This document shows positions 63,034 through 64,000 of a stretch of 64,000 nucleotides of DNA, piece after piece; within the stretch, counting starts at the first letter, position 1; each line of letters starts with the position of its first letter. Source of the stretch: Labilibaculum filiforme. Its GTDB lineage: Bacteria; Bacteroidota; Bacteroidia; Bacteroidales; Marinifilaceae. Under the pieces are notes generated by a model. It was not told the DNA's origin. It did no database searches and worked only from the letters and a program-made list of their open reading frames with translations. The stretch is taken from assembly GCF_002843315.1 (NCBI RefSeq), contig NZ_MVDD01000001.1, forward strand, positions 1 through 64,000. Reading direction: 5' to 3'. The translations under genes and the position numbers were made by a program.

Positions 63034-64000
63034 TTATTTAATGGTCATTCTTGCAAAAGGAGCCGCATCCTGAGCTATAAACTCACCTTTTAGATATTTA
63101 AAATATCCTGTAATCGCAATCATTGCGGCGTTATCGAGAGAATATCCTAATTGAGGAATAAATACTTTCCACTTTAATTTAAGCGCCGCATCTTTTAAAG
63201 CATTTTGCAAGCCCGAATTAGCCGATACTCCACCAGCAATAGCTACTTGCTTAATTCCCGTTTCCTTTGCCGCTTTTTTAAGTTTATTCATTAAAACTTC
63301 AACAATGGTGTATTGCAACGAAGCACACAAATCATTCCTATTTTCTTCGATAAAATTCGGATTTTCCTTAATTCTATCGCGAACAAAATATAAAAATGAG
63401 GTTTTAAGTCCACTAAAGCTATAATTCAATCCCTGAATTCTCGGGCGACTAAATTCAAAAGCAAGTGGATTCCCCAACTTTGCATTAGCATCGATTATTG
63501 GTCCCCCAGGATATGGCAAACCCATTACCTTGGCACATTTATCGAATGCCTCTCCGGCAGCATCATCAATAGTCTCCCCTATTACTTCCATCTCTAAATG
63601 ATCCTTTACCACAATAATTTGAGAATTACCGCCAGACACTAGTAATGCTAAAAAAGGAAAACCAGGATGTTCATATTTGTTTTTTAAATCGTCGATAAAA
63701 TGCGCAAGAATATGAGCCTGTAGATGATTCACCTCGATTAACGGAATATTTTTAGAAAGAGCAAAACCTTTAGCAAAAGAAGTTCCAACCATCAATGAAC
63801 CAAGCAAACCCGGTCCTCTGGTAAACGCTACAGCGTCAATCTCGTCAGCAGTTACTCCCGCTTTTTGCATGGCTTGATGAACAACCGGAATTATATTCTG
63901 CTGATGTGCCCTGGAAGCTAGCTCCGGAACAACTCCGCCATAATCCATATGTACATTTTGGCTCGCTATGATATTCGAATAAATCACGCCATCCTTTAAT
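63034..64000 (-). CDS. tsaD: tRNA N6-adenosine threonylcarbamoyltransferase TsaD, N-terminus outside the window
   Basis: The reading frame stays open to the right edge, so the first about 15-20 residues are missing; the GTG at 63987 is an internal valine (LKDGVIYSNI), not the start. Visible motifs: NVHMDYGGVVPELASRAHQ (metal-binding His region), FTRGPGLLGSL, NHLQAHILAHF, LLVSGGNSQI, and GGVSANSGLQNAL. TsaD makes the t6A modification of ANN-decoding tRNAs together with TsaB and TsaE. About 322 residues are present. Confidence 0.93.
   Translation of the reverse strand, partial: LKDGVIYSNIIASQNVHMDYGGVVPELASRAHQQNIIPVVHQAMQKAGVTADEIDAVAFTRGPGLLGSLMVGTSFAKGFALSKNIPLIEVNHLQAHILAHFIDDLKNKYEHPGFPFLALLVSGGNSQIIVVKDHLEMEVIGETIDDAAGEAFDKCAKVMGLPYPGGPIIDANAKLGNPLAFEFSRPRIQGLNYSFSGLKTSFLYFVRDRIKENPNFIEENRNDLCASLQYTIVEVLMNKLKKAAKETGIKQVAIAGGVSANSGLQNALKDAALKLKWKVFIPQLGYSLDNAAMIAITGYFKYLKGEFIAQDAAPFARMTIK

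Noticed and set aside
1-64000. CRISPR array, tRNA or rRNA genes, prophage
   Set aside because: No regularly spaced repeats, no cloverleaf with CCA-type ends and no phage structural genes were seen on reading both strands.

Overview
The window looks like chromosome from an AT-rich member of the Bacteroidota, most likely a marine Bacteroidales/Marinilabiliales type (for example Marinifilaceae). The reasons are the gene families present (OstA-like protein, SurA-type PPIase trio, DUF2807, DUF5063, DUF2795, 'GVHSPF' methyltransferase, hybrid two-component kinases), sparse Shine-Dalgarno sites and TAnnTTTG-like promoter boxes. The genus is inferred from family content only. I see no tRNA, rRNA, CRISPR array or prophage.

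Layout. 1-460: the edge of an IS3-family element that has cut an MtfA-like (M90) peptidase gene. 711-6500: a Na+/alanine symporter and a run of minus-strand small genes (pentapeptide protein, PhzF-like, MazG-like, porin-like, PspC, two hypotheticals). 6500-6980: a gene-free stretch with three hairpins, two of them terminator-like. 6981-9675: a CysJ-like flavoreductase and a DUF2807 secreted protein. 9680-10590: two structured repeat-like intergenic elements. 10586-19922: minus-strand housekeeping genes (Tex, protoporphyrinogen-oxidase-like, RhlE-like helicase, RlmI-like methyltransferase, 3'-5' exonuclease, DUF5063, RecQ). 20103-28101: guaB with its own terminator, then an envelope-biogenesis block (two parvulin PPIases flanking a PPIase-less lipoprotein, MoxR ATPase, OstA-like protein). 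28121-32759: DUF2795, PduO-type adenosyltransferase, a methyltransferase-like protein, RecG and a VirK-like secreted protein. 33278-38830: a complete rseC-rnfBCDGEA operon for the ion-pumping ferredoxin:NAD+ oxidoreductase. 39032-43115: a hybrid kinase convergent with a membrane class III cyclase. 43207-49432: a TetR-controlled RND efflux operon. 50162-54662: a histidine kinase, a LytTR regulator, a TPR/peptidase-MA-like protein, and a PepSY-type membrane protein with an OB-fold-like lipoprotein. 54965-62478: two hybrid kinases, CheR, CheB and a CYTH protein. 63034-64000: tsaD, cut by the window edge.

Working together. Rnf couples ferredoxin and NADH to an ion gradient, which the symporter may use if Na+ is the pumped ion. 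The SurA-like/OstA-like block would serve outer-membrane protein and LPS export. The most unusual module is at 54965-61811: a CHASE3-like/HAMP/GAF hybrid kinase, a REC-kinase-REC hybrid, CheR and a receiver-less CheB, with no CheA, CheW or chemoreceptor nearby. It suggests methylation-tuned signalling that is not classical chemotaxis. The kinase carries a duplicated Glu-rich coiled coil just before its catalytic core that could be the methylated segment (inference). The structured repeats at 9867-9967 and about 10290-10535 and the possible RNAs at 6500-6925 are the best noncoding leads.
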